Shown: positions 53,461 through 63,771 of the stretch, piece by piece
How positions within the stretch are numbered: the stretch's first letter is position 1
Layout: every line of letters begins with the position of its first letter
Origin: AP-15 sp035538335
GTDB taxonomy: Bacteria; Pseudomonadota; Alphaproteobacteria; ATCC43930; CGMCC-115725
Assembly (NCBI GenBank): GCA_035538335.1
Contig: DATLKN010000058.1
Location: forward strand, 1 to 64,000
Direction of reading: 5' to 3'
Length of the DNA: 64,000 nucleotides
Translations under genes and position numbers: made by a program
Notes under the pieces: model-generated
The model's input: only the letters and a program-made list of their open reading frames with translations
Told to the model about the DNA's origin: nothing
Databases searched by the model: none

Positions 53461-53516
53461 TACCGTATAGTATGTTTTACGCTACAGGGCGTAACGTATA
53501 GCACAGTATGCGTTAA
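53461..53516 (-). promoter_or_regulatory. Candidate hipBA promoter/operator
   Basis: Contains TTACGC at 53477-53482 and GCGTAA at 53489-53494 (6-bp perfect inverted repeat, 6-nt spacer), flanked by two related CGTATAG-TATG segments at 53464-53474 and 53495-53510. Overlapping -10-like TATACG hexamers face hipB. The layout fits HipB autoregulation. Confidence 0.6.
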
Positions 53517-53867
53517 GTCAAGGTTATGCCGCGGCGAACATTGTGAGTTGAGATGATGTGGCAAAATATTAAGTTATTGAAAAAGCTAGTTGAATTTATC
53601 AAATCTGCCTCAGCCGGCTGGATGGCGAGAAAGATTGGCACCCTCGGGCGGGCTCGATAGATCGCGCGGTCGGGCGATCTGGGAGCGGTCGGGTTCTTAA
53701 GGGCATAGGACATCATCTGCCCCGGCGCCCTGGCACGTCCGTCGTCACGATCGTAACCCAATTCCGCCCGAAAAACTCGCACGTCCGACCCGTCACAGAT
53801 AAGGTATGCTTCGTGTCAAGCCATACATGCGCTGGTTAAGCATGCGGCGGATGGGGGACTTCGTCCT
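53517..53867. other. Divergent intergenic region between hipB and dpdE
   Basis: 350 nt, AT-rich near hipB, without a convincing gene. It must contain the dpdE promoter. An inverted pair ATGCTT/AAGCAT surrounds 53812-53853 (28-nt spacer). GGGGGA lies about 10 nt before the dpdE ATG. No other motif was recognised. Confidence 0.5.
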
Positions 53868-56800
53868 ATGGGCAGGTTCGTTGTCGTTCACGGCGATTCC
53901 GAGCCTGCGCGATATGGGATAGGAAAGCTCGAGTCCTACTCTGGCCGAACCGCACGGATTTCTTTTTTTGATGGCCCGACGACCGAACCAGTTGTCGTCG
54001 AGGTCCCTAGGGCTGACGTAGAACTGGCGGCCGTACCGGAGCAAACGCGGGCTTATTGGCAGGACCCTCGCTCGGGCGCTTGGCGCGTCGGACGCGTCGC
54101 TGCCGATGCGGAAGAGCGGATACTCGTCCGTTTTCCCAATAGGGAAGATCAACTCCTGTCGGTGGACGACCTAAACGTTCGGTGGCGCAAGCCGATTGAC
54201 GACCCAACGTCCTACCTGGCGCAGTGGATCAACGAGACACCGATATTCGCGGATGGCCGCTCCGGATTCGTGCGTGCGATCATCGGACAACGGGCAGCGT
54301 GCCAAGGCATGTCTGCTCTATTTTCCTCGGTGATCGAATTAGAGCCACACCAAATAGAAGTCGTGCGCCGTGTCCTCCAGGACCCCGTCCAACGCTATCT
54401 GCTCGCGGATGAGGTCGGCTTAGGCAAGACGATAGAGGCCGGCATACTCGTACGTCAGTACGTTCAGGACGATCCAAGCCACCGCGTCGTGATCCTGGTT
54501 CCCGCACCGCTGGCGGTCCAGTGGCGGGACGAGTTGTGTCGTCGCTTTCAGCTTGGCACCAAGTTAGACGCGAGCCTGCTGGTTATAAGGTCAGACGATG
54601 TGGGCGGGTTTTCCGTTGCCGTGCAAGGGGCAGGAATGCTCGTGGTCGATGAAGCCCACCACCTGACCCGCGACCGGGCATTATATGAGGCCGTGAGGCT
54701 GGCAGCCCTCCGCGTCCCACGTCTCTTATTACTGTCGGCAACGCCGGTTCTACGGAACGAGCTCGGCTTTTTGGAAATGTTGCACTTGCTCGATCCGCTG
54801 GTCTTCCCCTTAGAGGACGCCGATCGGTTTAGGCTGCGGATCGAGAAACGCCAGATATTGGCGGAAACCGTCGCGGGCTTGGTTGCGGACAACGTGCTGC
54901 AACTGGAGGGCTTTATTGATGATCTCGTCGCGGCATTTCCGGATGACGAATTACTGTCTGAGCATGCGGCGACGCTCCGCACTTTGCTGGACCGCTTCCC
55001 CGAGCCGACCGATCCCGACCTGCTGGCGGCGTTAATATCTCTCCGGGCTCACCTATCGGAGACCTGCCGCCTCGACCGGCGCATTCTTCGGAACCGTCGT
55101 CGCTCTGTGGGAGGTCTGACCCCTGATCGTGCTGGCGTTTGCTTCCTGGACGTACCTACGCGCGCCGGAGGGCGAGCTTTCAATGCCCTGGAAGCGTGGC
55201 GGTCGCTCGCTGCTCTTACGATCTACGGCGCGGAAGAAGGCGCCGCGGCGGACGAATTGGCGGAATTTGCCGCCGCGATGATGGCTGCGGCCCAAGAAGA
55301 TCCGACGGCGCTGGCGGAATTGGCGGCACGTCGGGCGGAGAACCTCGCGAATGGGGAGGCCAAGCTTAGCAGCGAAGCGATAGAGGAACGGGGCGCCTTA
55401 CTCTCACTTGCAGCCGCAGCCCGCGAACTGGCGTCGGATGACGCTGTCGCTGAGGCGCTGTCAGAGATGATCGCTGCGGATCGAAGCGATACGAAGTACG
55501 TCGTGTTCTGCTCCCATCCCGGTCTGGCGGATAGGCTGGCGGGAAACATTCGTGGCCGATTGGGTGGACCGGTGGATCGCCACGAACTTGATGCAGGCCC
55601 CAAATCAGGTCGAGAAGATTGGCGAAGATTCCTCGAGAGTCGTGCGCATCGGGTCCTCGTGTGCGACCGGAGCGCCGAGGAGGGACTCAACCTTCAAGGA
55701 GGAGACAAAGTCCTCGTTCACGTCGATCTGCCCTTGGATCCAAACCGTGTCGAGCAGCGTCTGGGGCGTTTGGACCGCTACGGTTCGGGCGATAAAATAC
55801 GTTCAATTGTAATCCGCTACCCGGATGACCTCTTTCGGGCGGCTTGGGCCGAACTACTCGCCGAAGGTCTCGGTGTCTTCGATCGTTCAATCGCGAGCCT
55901 GCAATACCTAATAGACGATCTGATGCGTGAAGTACGGGCGTCTCTGCTGGTACAGGGCGCCGAGGCCATTCAATCGTTGACTGAACGTTTGAGCGGCCCC
56001 AACGGATTTGTGGCCCGCGAGTTGCGGCAGATCGACGAAATGGATGCGCTTGACTCGCTGGCGGAGCCGTCTCAGGAGGGTCTCGAAAGCTTATTCGAGG
56101 TGGATGACGAATGGCGTGACTTCCAAGGTCATGTTGAGAAATGGCTTCTTGGGACTTTGCTCATGGTTAGGGTCCCCGGAGAGGACGCAGCGGGTTCGCC
56201 GCCGGGACATGAAGTGTTTCGCTTCGCGTTTGATCGCGCTCGCACGTTGATACCCTTGGGCATGTTCGTTTCAGCGTTTCAAGGAGTGCTGGATGGCTCG
56301 GCGCCCGGCGGTTCGTCGCGACGACCATTGACCTTTCCTTATACCTATCGGCGTCAGACCGCCGCTGGGCGGCGTGGAATGAACGCCGGCGTACGACTAT
56401 TGCGCTATGGCGAGCCGTTGATCGACGCCCTGACGACGATGACGGCATCCGACGATCGCGGCCGCACTTTTGCCATGTGGCGGTACGTGCCAGGATATCG
56501 AACTGCCGATATCGCCGACGTCTTCTTTCGGTTCGACTTTGTGATCGAGGCTGACGTCGCGGCGGCGGTGGCTCAGTATGTGGACGCTGTAGGAGCAAGC
56601 CGCGAAGCGACTCACGCCGCGCTCACGCGGCGGGGAGATATGCTGTTTCCGCCATTATTTCAGCGGGTGTGGCTGGATGCCGGCCTCACGCCGGTCGTCG
56701 ACGCGGAAACGCTGCGATTGCTCGAGATGCCATACACGCGAAAGTCAGCGGGTGGAGCATTTGACGCAAATCTCAATCCTCAGCGGTGGCAAGTCGTTCG

Positions 56801-57143
56801 GCGATTGCGTCTTCCCTTGTTAGAACATTGGGCAGAGTTGGTTCATCGGGCTAGAGGTGAAGCAGAGGCTGAGTTGCGGCGGAGTGCGGAGCTAAGCACG
56901 AGGAGCGCAGAAGCTGTCTCTGTTGCTCGCGGTCTAGATGCCACCCGTTTTGCCCAGTTGCGGGCGCGCGCAAATTCGGACGACAGGGCACAAGCTATCG
57001 CCGAGGAACACCTGTTATCGGTGGAGCAGGCGACTGCGGAGACCTTGTATGCCGGAATCCATGCGGCGCGGATAAGTCTCGACACCATCGGCGCCGTCTT
57101 CTTGGCGGGTAAGTCGCTTCCGCGCATTCCTGACGATGATTGA
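53868..57143 (+). CDS. dpdE: SNF2-family helicase, DpdE of the 7-deazaguanine DNA restriction system
   Basis: 1091 residues. RecA lobe 1: VIELEPHQIEVVRRVL, Walker A DEVGLGKTIEAG (Lys187), DEAH at 261-264, SAT at 290-292. Lobe 2: YVVFCSHPGLADRLAGN near 544, AEEGLNLQ and motif VI EQRLGRLDRYG (629-639), like RapA/HepA-type SNF2 proteins. A ~150-residue N-terminal part precedes the helicase core, and ~450 residues follow it with no recognised fold. Size, architecture and gene order (SNF2, RecQ-like, ~290 aa, ~1040 aa ATPase) match dpdE-F-G-H. DpdE belongs to the restriction arm that acts on DNA lacking the deazaguanine mark. Its stop overlaps dpdF by 8 nt. Confidence 0.83.
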   Translation: MGRFVVVHGDSEPARYGIGKLESYSGRTARISFFDGPTTEPVVVEVPRADVELAAVPEQTRAYWQDPRSGAWRVGRVAADAEERILVRFPNREDQLLSVDDLNVRWRKPIDDPTSYLAQWINETPIFADGRSGFVRAIIGQRAACQGMSALFSSVIELEPHQIEVVRRVLQDPVQRYLLADEVGLGKTIEAGILVRQYVQDDPSHRVVILVPAPLAVQWRDELCRRFQLGTKLDASLLVIRSDDVGGFSVAVQGAGMLVVDEAHHLTRDRALYEAVRLAALRVPRLLLLSATPVLRNELGFLEMLHLLDPLVFPLEDADRFRLRIEKRQILAETVAGLVADNVLQLEGFIDDLVAAFPDDELLSEHAATLRTLLDRFPEPTDPDLLAALISLRAHLSETCRLDRRILRNRRRSVGGLTPDRAGVCFLDVPTRAGGRAFNALEAWRSLAALTIYGAEEGAAADELAEFAAAMMAAAQEDPTALAELAARRAENLANGEAKLSSEAIEERGALLSLAAAARELASDDAVAEALSEMIAADRSDTKYVVFCSHPGLADRLAGNIRGRLGGPVDRHELDAGPKSGREDWRRFLESRAHRVLVCDRSAEEGLNLQGGDKVLVHVDLPLDPNRVEQRLGRLDRYGSGDKIRSIVIRYPDDLFRAAWAELLAEGLGVFDRSIASLQYLIDDLMREVRASLLVQGAEAIQSLTERLSGPNGFVARELRQIDEMDALDSLAEPSQEGLESLFEVDDEWRDFQGHVEKWLLGTLLMVRVPGEDAAGSPPGHEVFRFAFDRARTLIPLGMFVSAFQGVLDGSAPGGSSRRPLTFPYTYRRQTAAGRRGMNAGVRLLRYGEPLIDALTTMTASDDRGRTFAMWRYVPGYRTADIADVFFRFDFVIEADVAAAVAQYVDAVGASREATHAALTRRGDMLFPPLFQRVWLDAGLTPVVDAETLRLLEMPYTRKSAGGAFDANLNPQRWQVVRRLRLPLLEHWAELVHRARGEAEAELRRSAELSTRSAEAVSVARGLDATRFAQLRARANSDDRAQAIAEEHLLSVEQATAETLYAGIHAARISLDTIGAVFLAGKSLPRIPDDD

Positions 57144-59766
57144 CGGCGTCTTCACATTCGAGGATGTGCAACGGGCGTTGCTCGAATGGCCGAGGTCGTT
57201 TGACGCCGATGAGATGAACGCCAAGGTCGACGACGGCATCATCGATCGCCTCCGGCAGGTCCTTTCTCAGGCGCAGCGCAGCGGTTCGCTTGATTCGGTG
57301 CGAGATCTGGCGGCGCTGCTCCGACATGCTCTGCTGGCGCGGTCAATTGGGAAGCCCTCAGCCCAGCGCGTTGCCGTGCCGGTTGTTGGCGATTGGCCGA
57401 TCGCTGCTGTTTGGCGGGAACTGGGGTTCGAGACTGTCACGGGGCCTACAGGCCTCGTGCTCACGGCGCGCACCTGGCGGCCCGGCTGGATGACCGACGG
57501 TGATCAGGCGGGTTGGGAGCCGGGGGGCAATACCCAGCAAGACATTTTTGCGGATGTTTTTGCCGGCGAGGAGGTGCGCCCACGGGCTGACGTGCCGCTG
57601 GATCCATTTTTGAGCGAGACGACCGGGTTCGACAGCTACGTCTGCCCCGGCCAGCGGGAAGCGGTCCGAAGCCTCCTCTTTATGCCGACGGGCTCGACGC
57701 TGATTGTCAATCTGCCCACTGGGTCAGGCAAAAGCTTAGTGGCTGAGGCCGCGGTGCTATCGGCTGGTCTTGAATCCGGCCTAACCTTGTTCGTGGTGCC
57801 AACGAAAGCGCTCGCCACGGATCAAGCGCGGCGAATACGTACTCTCCTAAGAGCTCGGGTGCCGGCAAATGAGATTCCGCCCCTTGTTTGGCATGGTGGG
57901 CTCGGACCGGAGGTTCGACAAACCATCAAGAGCAACATCAGACGTGGTCGCCAGGGCATATTGTTTACCTCGCCCGAGTCGGTGGGCGGGGCTCTTTTGC
58001 CTTCTCTTTACGAGGCAGCCGCGCTTGGGCTCTTGCGATACTTCGTCGTGGACGAGGCACACGTCGTCGCGCAATGGGGTGATTCTTTCCGACCGGCATT
58101 CCAGGCATTGTCGGGAATACGTCGAGGATTGTTGAACTCGTCAAAGGGAGAGCGGTTTCGGACGGTGCTGATGTCCGCAACTCTGAGCCCCCAGACGATT
58201 GACACGCTCGACGTGTTGTTCGGTCCAGCATCAACGACGCAGATGGTAGCAGCAGTCCACTTGCGGCCGGAGCCTCGCTACTGGACGTACAAGGCCCATG
58301 CTTGGGAGGAAAAGAAGGCTCGGGTACTGGAATTAATCCAACACGCCCCGCGCCCATTCATCCTCTACGTTACCGAACGACGGCACGCACGCGAATGGTT
58401 GGCTATCCTGAGAGACGCTGGTTATCGCCGGGTGGAATGCTTTCATGGAGGGACGTCCGACAACGATCGCGAAGCGATCATAGAGTCTTGGTCGGTGAAC
58501 GAGATCGATGGGATCGTCGCGACATCCGCATTTGGTGTGGGCATGGATAAGGAGGACATCCGGTCGGTGATCCACGCCGCCGTTCCGGAGACCCTGGATC
58601 GCTACTATCAAGAGGTCGGGAGGGGTGGTCGTGATGGACGGGCCAGCATCTCTGTTGTCGTCTACACGGATCGCGACATCGGGATGGCGCGGAGTTTGAG
58701 CAGGCCGACGTACATTGGCGATGACAACGGCTATGAACGATGGAACACGATGTTCGCAGCGGCCCGGTCTGCACCTGAGACAGACGTCGTCGCGATAAAC
58801 ATCGCCTCCGTGCCCCCGCGCCTCCGGCAAGAAAGCGACTACACGACCGCCTGGAATATGCGGACCCTGATTCTCATGGCGCGCGCTGGCATGGTGGAGT
58901 TGGATTCCCAGGCGCCGGAACCGCTGCCGAGATTAGTCGAGGAGACGGACGCTTCCTACGACCACCGGCTTGAAAAGCATTGGGAGGCCTATTTCGATAC
59001 CTTTTGCCTGCGAACGCTCGACCCAGCGCATTTATCGCAGGAACACTTCGAGGCCTGCCTGCAACAGGAACGGAGCCGCGGAGCAACCGCTGCGGACCGA
59101 TCGTTCGCTGAACTTAACGCTGTGATCGCAGGAGAGCGCGAGATTGGCGAGGTGCTGACGGAGGCGTACAGCAATTTCAAGCCGGGAAGAACTGTAGTCG
59201 TCTCGCCCGTGTGCGGTGGATGCCCCGGAGAGCGGAAGCGAGGACTGCGTCAGAGGCGGGAGTATCAAGTGCCCGTCGGCGTCGGCATCACGCGAATAGA
59301 GTTGCCGAGTTCTACAGCTTGGCAACGTCGCTTCCCCTCACTGGATGGGCGGCCAACAGTCATTCTCTATCCAAGTGATGAGGCCGGGGTCTTTGACGGC
59401 ATCGCGCGAGCACTGCGAGCATTAGTGACGGAATTCGGCGTCTGTGAAATCTCGGCAGCCGCGGAAGTGTGGGCGAAGGATGCCTTCCTTCGGACGCTTC
59501 ATCACTCGGCGCCAAGCGGGGTGCTCGTGGCCCGCACTCTAGAGGAAGACGTGTCGCTGCCGGCAGTCCTCCCGCTTCCGCGAGCAAGCCTGTTGAAGCC
59601 GTGGGGTATTAACCCGATCCCAGATCATCTTTTGCTCCTAGATCGCCCTCTTCACACAATCTTCGCTCCGGTTGACGTCGAGAGCGAACATCCGCTCCGG
59701 CGCTACGTCGACACGGCCACGAACTGTATTAGCCTAGATAATTTTCTGCAGGCGATCGACGCATGA
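57136..59766 (+). CDS. dpdF: RecQ-like helicase, DpdF
   Basis: 876 residues. Walker A LPTGSGKS (193-200), DEAH 306-309 followed by QWGDSFRP (313-320), a RecQ trait, SAT 348-350, and motif VI QEVGRGGRDG (492-501). FGVGMDKEDIRSVIHAAVPE also matches RecQ. The C-terminus has a CxxC (Cys693, Cys696) that could bind zinc or an Fe-S centre together with others. The first 160 residues are not recognised. The position between dpdE and dpdG, with overlaps on both sides, supports the call. It probably unwinds or translocates on unmodified foreign DNA; the mechanism is not established. Confidence 0.85.
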   Translation: MIDGVFTFEDVQRALLEWPRSFDADEMNAKVDDGIIDRLRQVLSQAQRSGSLDSVRDLAALLRHALLARSIGKPSAQRVAVPVVGDWPIAAVWRELGFETVTGPTGLVLTARTWRPGWMTDGDQAGWEPGGNTQQDIFADVFAGEEVRPRADVPLDPFLSETTGFDSYVCPGQREAVRSLLFMPTGSTLIVNLPTGSGKSLVAEAAVLSAGLESGLTLFVVPTKALATDQARRIRTLLRARVPANEIPPLVWHGGLGPEVRQTIKSNIRRGRQGILFTSPESVGGALLPSLYEAAALGLLRYFVVDEAHVVAQWGDSFRPAFQALSGIRRGLLNSSKGERFRTVLMSATLSPQTIDTLDVLFGPASTTQMVAAVHLRPEPRYWTYKAHAWEEKKARVLELIQHAPRPFILYVTERRHAREWLAILRDAGYRRVECFHGGTSDNDREAIIESWSVNEIDGIVATSAFGVGMDKEDIRSVIHAAVPETLDRYYQEVGRGGRDGRASISVVVYTDRDIGMARSLSRPTYIGDDNGYERWNTMFAAARSAPETDVVAINIASVPPRLRQESDYTTAWNMRTLILMARAGMVELDSQAPEPLPRLVEETDASYDHRLEKHWEAYFDTFCLRTLDPAHLSQEHFEACLQQERSRGATAADRSFAELNAVIAGEREIGEVLTEAYSNFKPGRTVVVSPVCGGCPGERKRGLRQRREYQVPVGVGITRIELPSSTAWQRRFPSLDGRPTVILYPSDEAGVFDGIARALRALVTEFGVCEISAAAEVWAKDAFLRTLHHSAPSGVLVARTLEEDVSLPAVLPLPRASLLKPWGINPIPDHLLLLDRPLHTIFAPVDVESEHPLRRYVDTATNCISLDNFLQAIDA

Positions 59767-60641
59767 CTATCCTGAACATCGCCAATGACGGTTATTACAG
59801 CAATTTCGTCGCAATCTGTCGCGCCGTGGCGGCGAATCCACCGATGCCGCGCGACAAGCTCCAGGAACTCTGTGCGGCTGGCGCGGAGAGCGACGCGCGC
59901 ACGCGTCAGACCCTCAACCGCTGGATCGAACTCCGGGTACTCCGAGATGAGAATGGATCGATTGGTTTTTCCGATCCGGCGCTCGAAGGACGCCCCTTGT
60001 CGGAGGTCACAGCGGTATTGCCAGGGGTGGTCCGCCGCGTCGTGTTTGCCGAAGAAAACAATGACCGTTTCTGGGAGAGCGAAAACAGCCGTTGCGCGGA
60101 TCTGGTTCGCGGCTTGGCTTGGCTCCTGGCACAAGACGTCTACACCGTAGATGCCTCCAGCCATCCGAAAGCGAGCGAACTCGAGCGGCGGCAAATCGCC
60201 GACTCCTCGCGGCGCATCGTGCAGAACGATGTCCGTTGGAATGGATTACGCACGTGGGCGGTCTATCTTGGTTTCGCTTGGAACGGTCAGGGCCTCATAA
60301 TCGACCCGACCGCGGCAGTTCGACAAGATCTTGCCCGGATCTTTGAAGGTCAAAACGAGTTGCCGGCGAGGGATTTCCTCGATCGCCTTGCAGGTATTTT
60401 GCCGGTGCTTGATTTCGGCCGCTACCGCAAAGAGGTGGAGGACAGCCTCGATCCCAGCCATTGGGAACGCCCGCCCCGTCCGGAAATGCTGTCGAGTGCC
60501 TTGTCGCGGGCGCTCTGGCGGTTGCAAGCGGACAACCATCTGTCTTTGGAAGCGCGCGCTGACGCGATCGACAGCTACGCGCTCCAGAAGCAGGCGGGGC
60601 AGGAATGGAGCCGATTTACCCATGTACGCCTGCTGACCTAG
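59763..60641 (+). CDS. dpdG: DpdG-like protein of the Dpd system
   Basis: 292 residues. The N-terminus (YYSNFVAICRAVAANPPMPR, DARTRQTLNRWIELRVLRDE) looks like a winged helix that could bind DNA. The remainder is helical (ADLVRGLAWLLAQDVYTVDA, ALSRALWRLQADNHLSLEAR) without a known fold. It is assigned as DpdG from its place between dpdF and dpdH and its size; the biochemical role is unknown. It overlaps dpdF by 4 nt (ATGA) and precedes dpdH by 10 nt. Confidence 0.78.
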   Translation: MTILNIANDGYYSNFVAICRAVAANPPMPRDKLQELCAAGAESDARTRQTLNRWIELRVLRDENGSIGFSDPALEGRPLSEVTAVLPGVVRRVVFAEENNDRFWESENSRCADLVRGLAWLLAQDVYTVDASSHPKASELERRQIADSSRRIVQNDVRWNGLRTWAVYLGFAWNGQGLIIDPTAAVRQDLARIFEGQNELPARDFLDRLAGILPVLDFGRYRKEVEDSLDPSHWERPPRPEMLSSALSRALWRLQADNHLSLEARADAIDSYALQKQAGQEWSRFTHVRLLT

Positions 60642-60651
60642 AGGTCCGGTC

Positions 60652-63600
60652 ATGCTTCGCTACTGGCCAACCCATGAAGAAATCGAACGCTGCATCAAAT
60701 CGCAGGCGGAAAGCGCAGATGTAGCTGTCCTGTTGGCGGTCCATCAAGAGACGCCGTTATCGGTGCGCAACGTCAGCGGAAGTGGCGAAGCGGCCACCAC
60801 GGAAACGGAGTTTCTGAACGCATTTCTGACTCCAAGTCTTCCCGAAGGCATTTTGCTCCTGCCGGTAACCGGGCCGTCCGGTGTGGGAAAATCGCACGTT
60901 ATTCGATGGCTTGATGCGCAACTGCGGCGTGATCCGCGGGCTGCGAAGATGCTGATTATACGAATTCCAAAATCCGCGAGCCTCCGCACCGTGGTCGAAC
61001 TGATCCTCGACCCGCTCAAAGATGATCCCCGCTTCACTGCCGTCCGGCAGGAAATCCGACAAGCGGTTGCCTCAGTAGTGCCAGAGGAAGGCGGTATCCG
61101 GTTTGCCGCCGAGTTGGAAATAGCGCTCAATCGTTTTGCGGTCCGCCTGCGTGATCAATTGCGGGAAAATCCGAATGGACCGGACCGGCAGCAGCAGCGG
61201 GAACGGCTGGATCATGCGCAGAAACTTCCTGCTCTTTTCTCCGATCCAGTGCTTGAGGGCCACTTCAAGAAAAAGATCCTTTCCCGGATCGTGCAACGTG
61301 CGATCGTTGGCCAGCCCGATAATGTGACCGAGGACGAAGATGTCCTTCCGCAGTTCTCGCCTGAAGATTTGGCGATCCCGCCGGATGCAGCGATCCGGCT
61401 CAGCGACGCCTCGCGTGCAGTTCAAGTTTACTACGCAACCGTCCTGAATAAGGAGAACGGAAAGGGTCGCGAGGTAGCAGCCGATGTTCTGAACGAAGTG
61501 GCTGACGAGGCTGTCGGGGCAGTCTTCCGCCTAGATCAAAGCATGGCAGGAATGACGCTCGAAGAAATTATCCAAGAGATTCGTAAATCTTTGCTGTCGG
61601 ACGGACGTGAGTTGGTTCTCCTTATCGAGGACTTTGCCGCTCTAATCGGTATCCACGAGGTGCTCCTTAGAGTTTGCATTCAGGAGGCTATTCGCGACGG
61701 TAAACGCGTGATGGCGCCGATGCGCACTGCTCTCGCGGTGACAGAAGGCCATCTTGCGGGTCGAGATACGATTCTCACACGCGCGAGACGCGAATGGTTG
61801 ATTAGAAGCGCGTTTGATGAAAGCGACGTGGAGCAACGTTCGATCGAGTTGGTCGGTGCCTATCTGAATGCCGCCAGGTGGGGTGAGGCGGAACTGCGTA
61901 AGCGATTTTCCGAAAGGGCCCTTGGCGTGGACGGAAGCTTGACCGGCTGGATTAGCGCTTTTGAAGACGGCGATCTTGAACCTGCGGATGCGGATCAATT
62001 GGATGCGTTTGACCGCAGTGATGCTGGCTATCGGCTATTTCCCTTCAATCGCGCTGCTATCCGTTCGCTGACGCACCGGCATCTGATGGCGGGCGGGAGA
62101 CTCCAATTCAACCCTCGCCGTATCATTCACTTTATCCTGCAGGACGTTTTGGCACTTCGCGGAGAATTTGAGAGCGGTCAGTTTCCGCCGCCAAATTTTC
62201 AAGACGCGCGTGCCAATGCGGATCTAGCAGCCGGGCTCTCGGCAATGGACACGACCGCGTTGGTTCGCGGGCGTTTGGGCAGCGTGCTTTATCACTGGGG
62301 CGGCAATCCGGCATCTAGTGCGCAACTCGCAGAGATCCCAACCGGCATTTTTGAAGCCTTCCACCTTCCCAAGCCGGGGCCATTGGGCCTTCCAACAGGC
62401 AGGGTTGCGCCTGCTCGCCACGTCACCGCCATAAACGATAAATCCAAGGAACCGGTTGCTGCAGAGATAGAGGACTCCTTCGTCACGACATGGCGGAAGA
62501 AGCTCGAGAATTGGGCCTCTGGCGACATCGCTCTCGGCCAGCAAGACGCGCGCTACCTTCGTGGCATTATCGCGCGCGCAGTCGCCGATCGGATTGACTG
62601 GAACGCGCGCTGCATGAAGGCGCGGCTAGTAGCGCCGGATAACTTTGAGATCCCGTTTGCTCATCATGGCCAAGCCCTTCGGCCGAAGGTGAGTTTGGGC
62701 GAAGATAGCCGCGACACGACCGGTCGGTTGCGCCGTTTTTTCCTGGCGGCGATCCGCTATGAACAAAACGGGCGGAACTGGGACTATCCGGACGCTGAAG
62801 AAGATTTTTCGTTATTTGCGAACATGATCGAGGATCTCGCCGACCGCTTAGCCGAAGACTTCCGGCACTTAGCGGATGAGGGCATCGCGCCCCTTGTCGA
62901 TCTTCTGACGCGCCAATCGAGGTTGTTGGGCATCGCGTCAAGGCGAGTGCAGAACGTTGGAGATCTGGCGCGGATCGCGATGGGACCGGCACCCGATTTG
63001 GGATCCACGCCTACTATTCCAATCGACGGTCCCGTCGGCCAGTGGGAGGAGTTGCGGCGGGAGGCGGTTGCACGCAGAAAAGATTTGCAAGATGAACTGG
63101 CTGCCCGCATCGGCTGCTTCCAAGGTGATGGAGCGACGCGTTACGGGATTGATCCGAGTAGGCTCTTCGCGCCGTTACGGGCGATTCATGACGGCCCTGT
63201 ACAGGTCCCTGAGGGACTGCTGGAGGGACAGGTCAGGGCGCACGCTGTAGCCCTGAGCCCGGTACGTCTGGGCGCACGTGTCAATCAATTGCGGGTGCCG
63301 CTCGTCAAGTTCTCGGAGCAAATGAATGAGCTTTTCAGCGACGATGCCGATAAGGCTGAGCTTATCGCTGATTTCAAACTGCTGTTGGCGGAGATTGAAG
63401 GTGCCGGCGCTTGGCCAGATGGAGACTTTGACCAACGCCGATTGCAGCGTGAGATTGAAGAGTTGCGCAACCTCCCTGCGGTGGAATTACTACGACAGGT
63501 GGAGCCGCTGACGTCGAAGCAGGATCCTCCGCCGGTTCTGGACGCGGCACTCGATATCCTTGGGAAAGTCGATTTCCTGAAAATCGACAGGATCGGGGCG

Positions 63601-63771
63601 ATCCTTAAGGGTCTTGAGCAGTTTGTCGGCGCGGCCGAGCGTAAGACCCGCACCGAAAATCTGAGCAACAGAGTGACAAAAGCAGAGCCGGTGATCACCG
63701 ATATTCTCAACAGCATGGCAGGATTGGTCGGTGCATTGACGACGCTGGGCGATGAGGAGGCTACGGCGTGA
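60652..63771 (+). CDS. dpdH: Large P-loop ATPase, DpdH
   Basis: 1039 residues. Walker A GPSGVGKS at 74-81 and Walker B LVLLIED at 321-327, with a ~150-residue helical insert between; the lay-out is that of STAND/AAA-like ATPases. The rest (MAPMRTALAVTEGHLAGRDT, RHLMAGGRLQFNPRRIIHFI and a long C-terminal helical region) is not recognised. The position after dpdG and its length match DpdH. It may provide the ATP-driven sensor or motor of the restriction complex; this is inference. GAGG stands before the ATG. The stop overlaps the next start as GTGA. Confidence 0.82.
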   Translation: MLRYWPTHEEIERCIKSQAESADVAVLLAVHQETPLSVRNVSGSGEAATTETEFLNAFLTPSLPEGILLLPVTGPSGVGKSHVIRWLDAQLRRDPRAAKMLIIRIPKSASLRTVVELILDPLKDDPRFTAVRQEIRQAVASVVPEEGGIRFAAELEIALNRFAVRLRDQLRENPNGPDRQQQRERLDHAQKLPALFSDPVLEGHFKKKILSRIVQRAIVGQPDNVTEDEDVLPQFSPEDLAIPPDAAIRLSDASRAVQVYYATVLNKENGKGREVAADVLNEVADEAVGAVFRLDQSMAGMTLEEIIQEIRKSLLSDGRELVLLIEDFAALIGIHEVLLRVCIQEAIRDGKRVMAPMRTALAVTEGHLAGRDTILTRARREWLIRSAFDESDVEQRSIELVGAYLNAARWGEAELRKRFSERALGVDGSLTGWISAFEDGDLEPADADQLDAFDRSDAGYRLFPFNRAAIRSLTHRHLMAGGRLQFNPRRIIHFILQDVLALRGEFESGQFPPPNFQDARANADLAAGLSAMDTTALVRGRLGSVLYHWGGNPASSAQLAEIPTGIFEAFHLPKPGPLGLPTGRVAPARHVTAINDKSKEPVAAEIEDSFVTTWRKKLENWASGDIALGQQDARYLRGIIARAVADRIDWNARCMKARLVAPDNFEIPFAHHGQALRPKVSLGEDSRDTTGRLRRFFLAAIRYEQNGRNWDYPDAEEDFSLFANMIEDLADRLAEDFRHLADEGIAPLVDLLTRQSRLLGIASRRVQNVGDLARIAMGPAPDLGSTPTIPIDGPVGQWEELRREAVARRKDLQDELAARIGCFQGDGATRYGIDPSRLFAPLRAIHDGPVQVPEGLLEGQVRAHAVALSPVRLGARVNQLRVPLVKFSEQMNELFSDDADKAELIADFKLLLAEIEGAGAWPDGDFDQRRLQREIEELRNLPAVELLRQVEPLTSKQDPPPVLDAALDILGKVDFLKIDRIGAILKGLEQFVGAAERKTRTENLSNRVTKAEPVITDILNSMAGLVGALTTLGDEEATA

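Noticed and set aside
53513..53782. 89-codon minus-strand frame between hipB and dpdE
   Set aside because: Lies in the divergent promoter region with no ribosome site or motif; likely chance.
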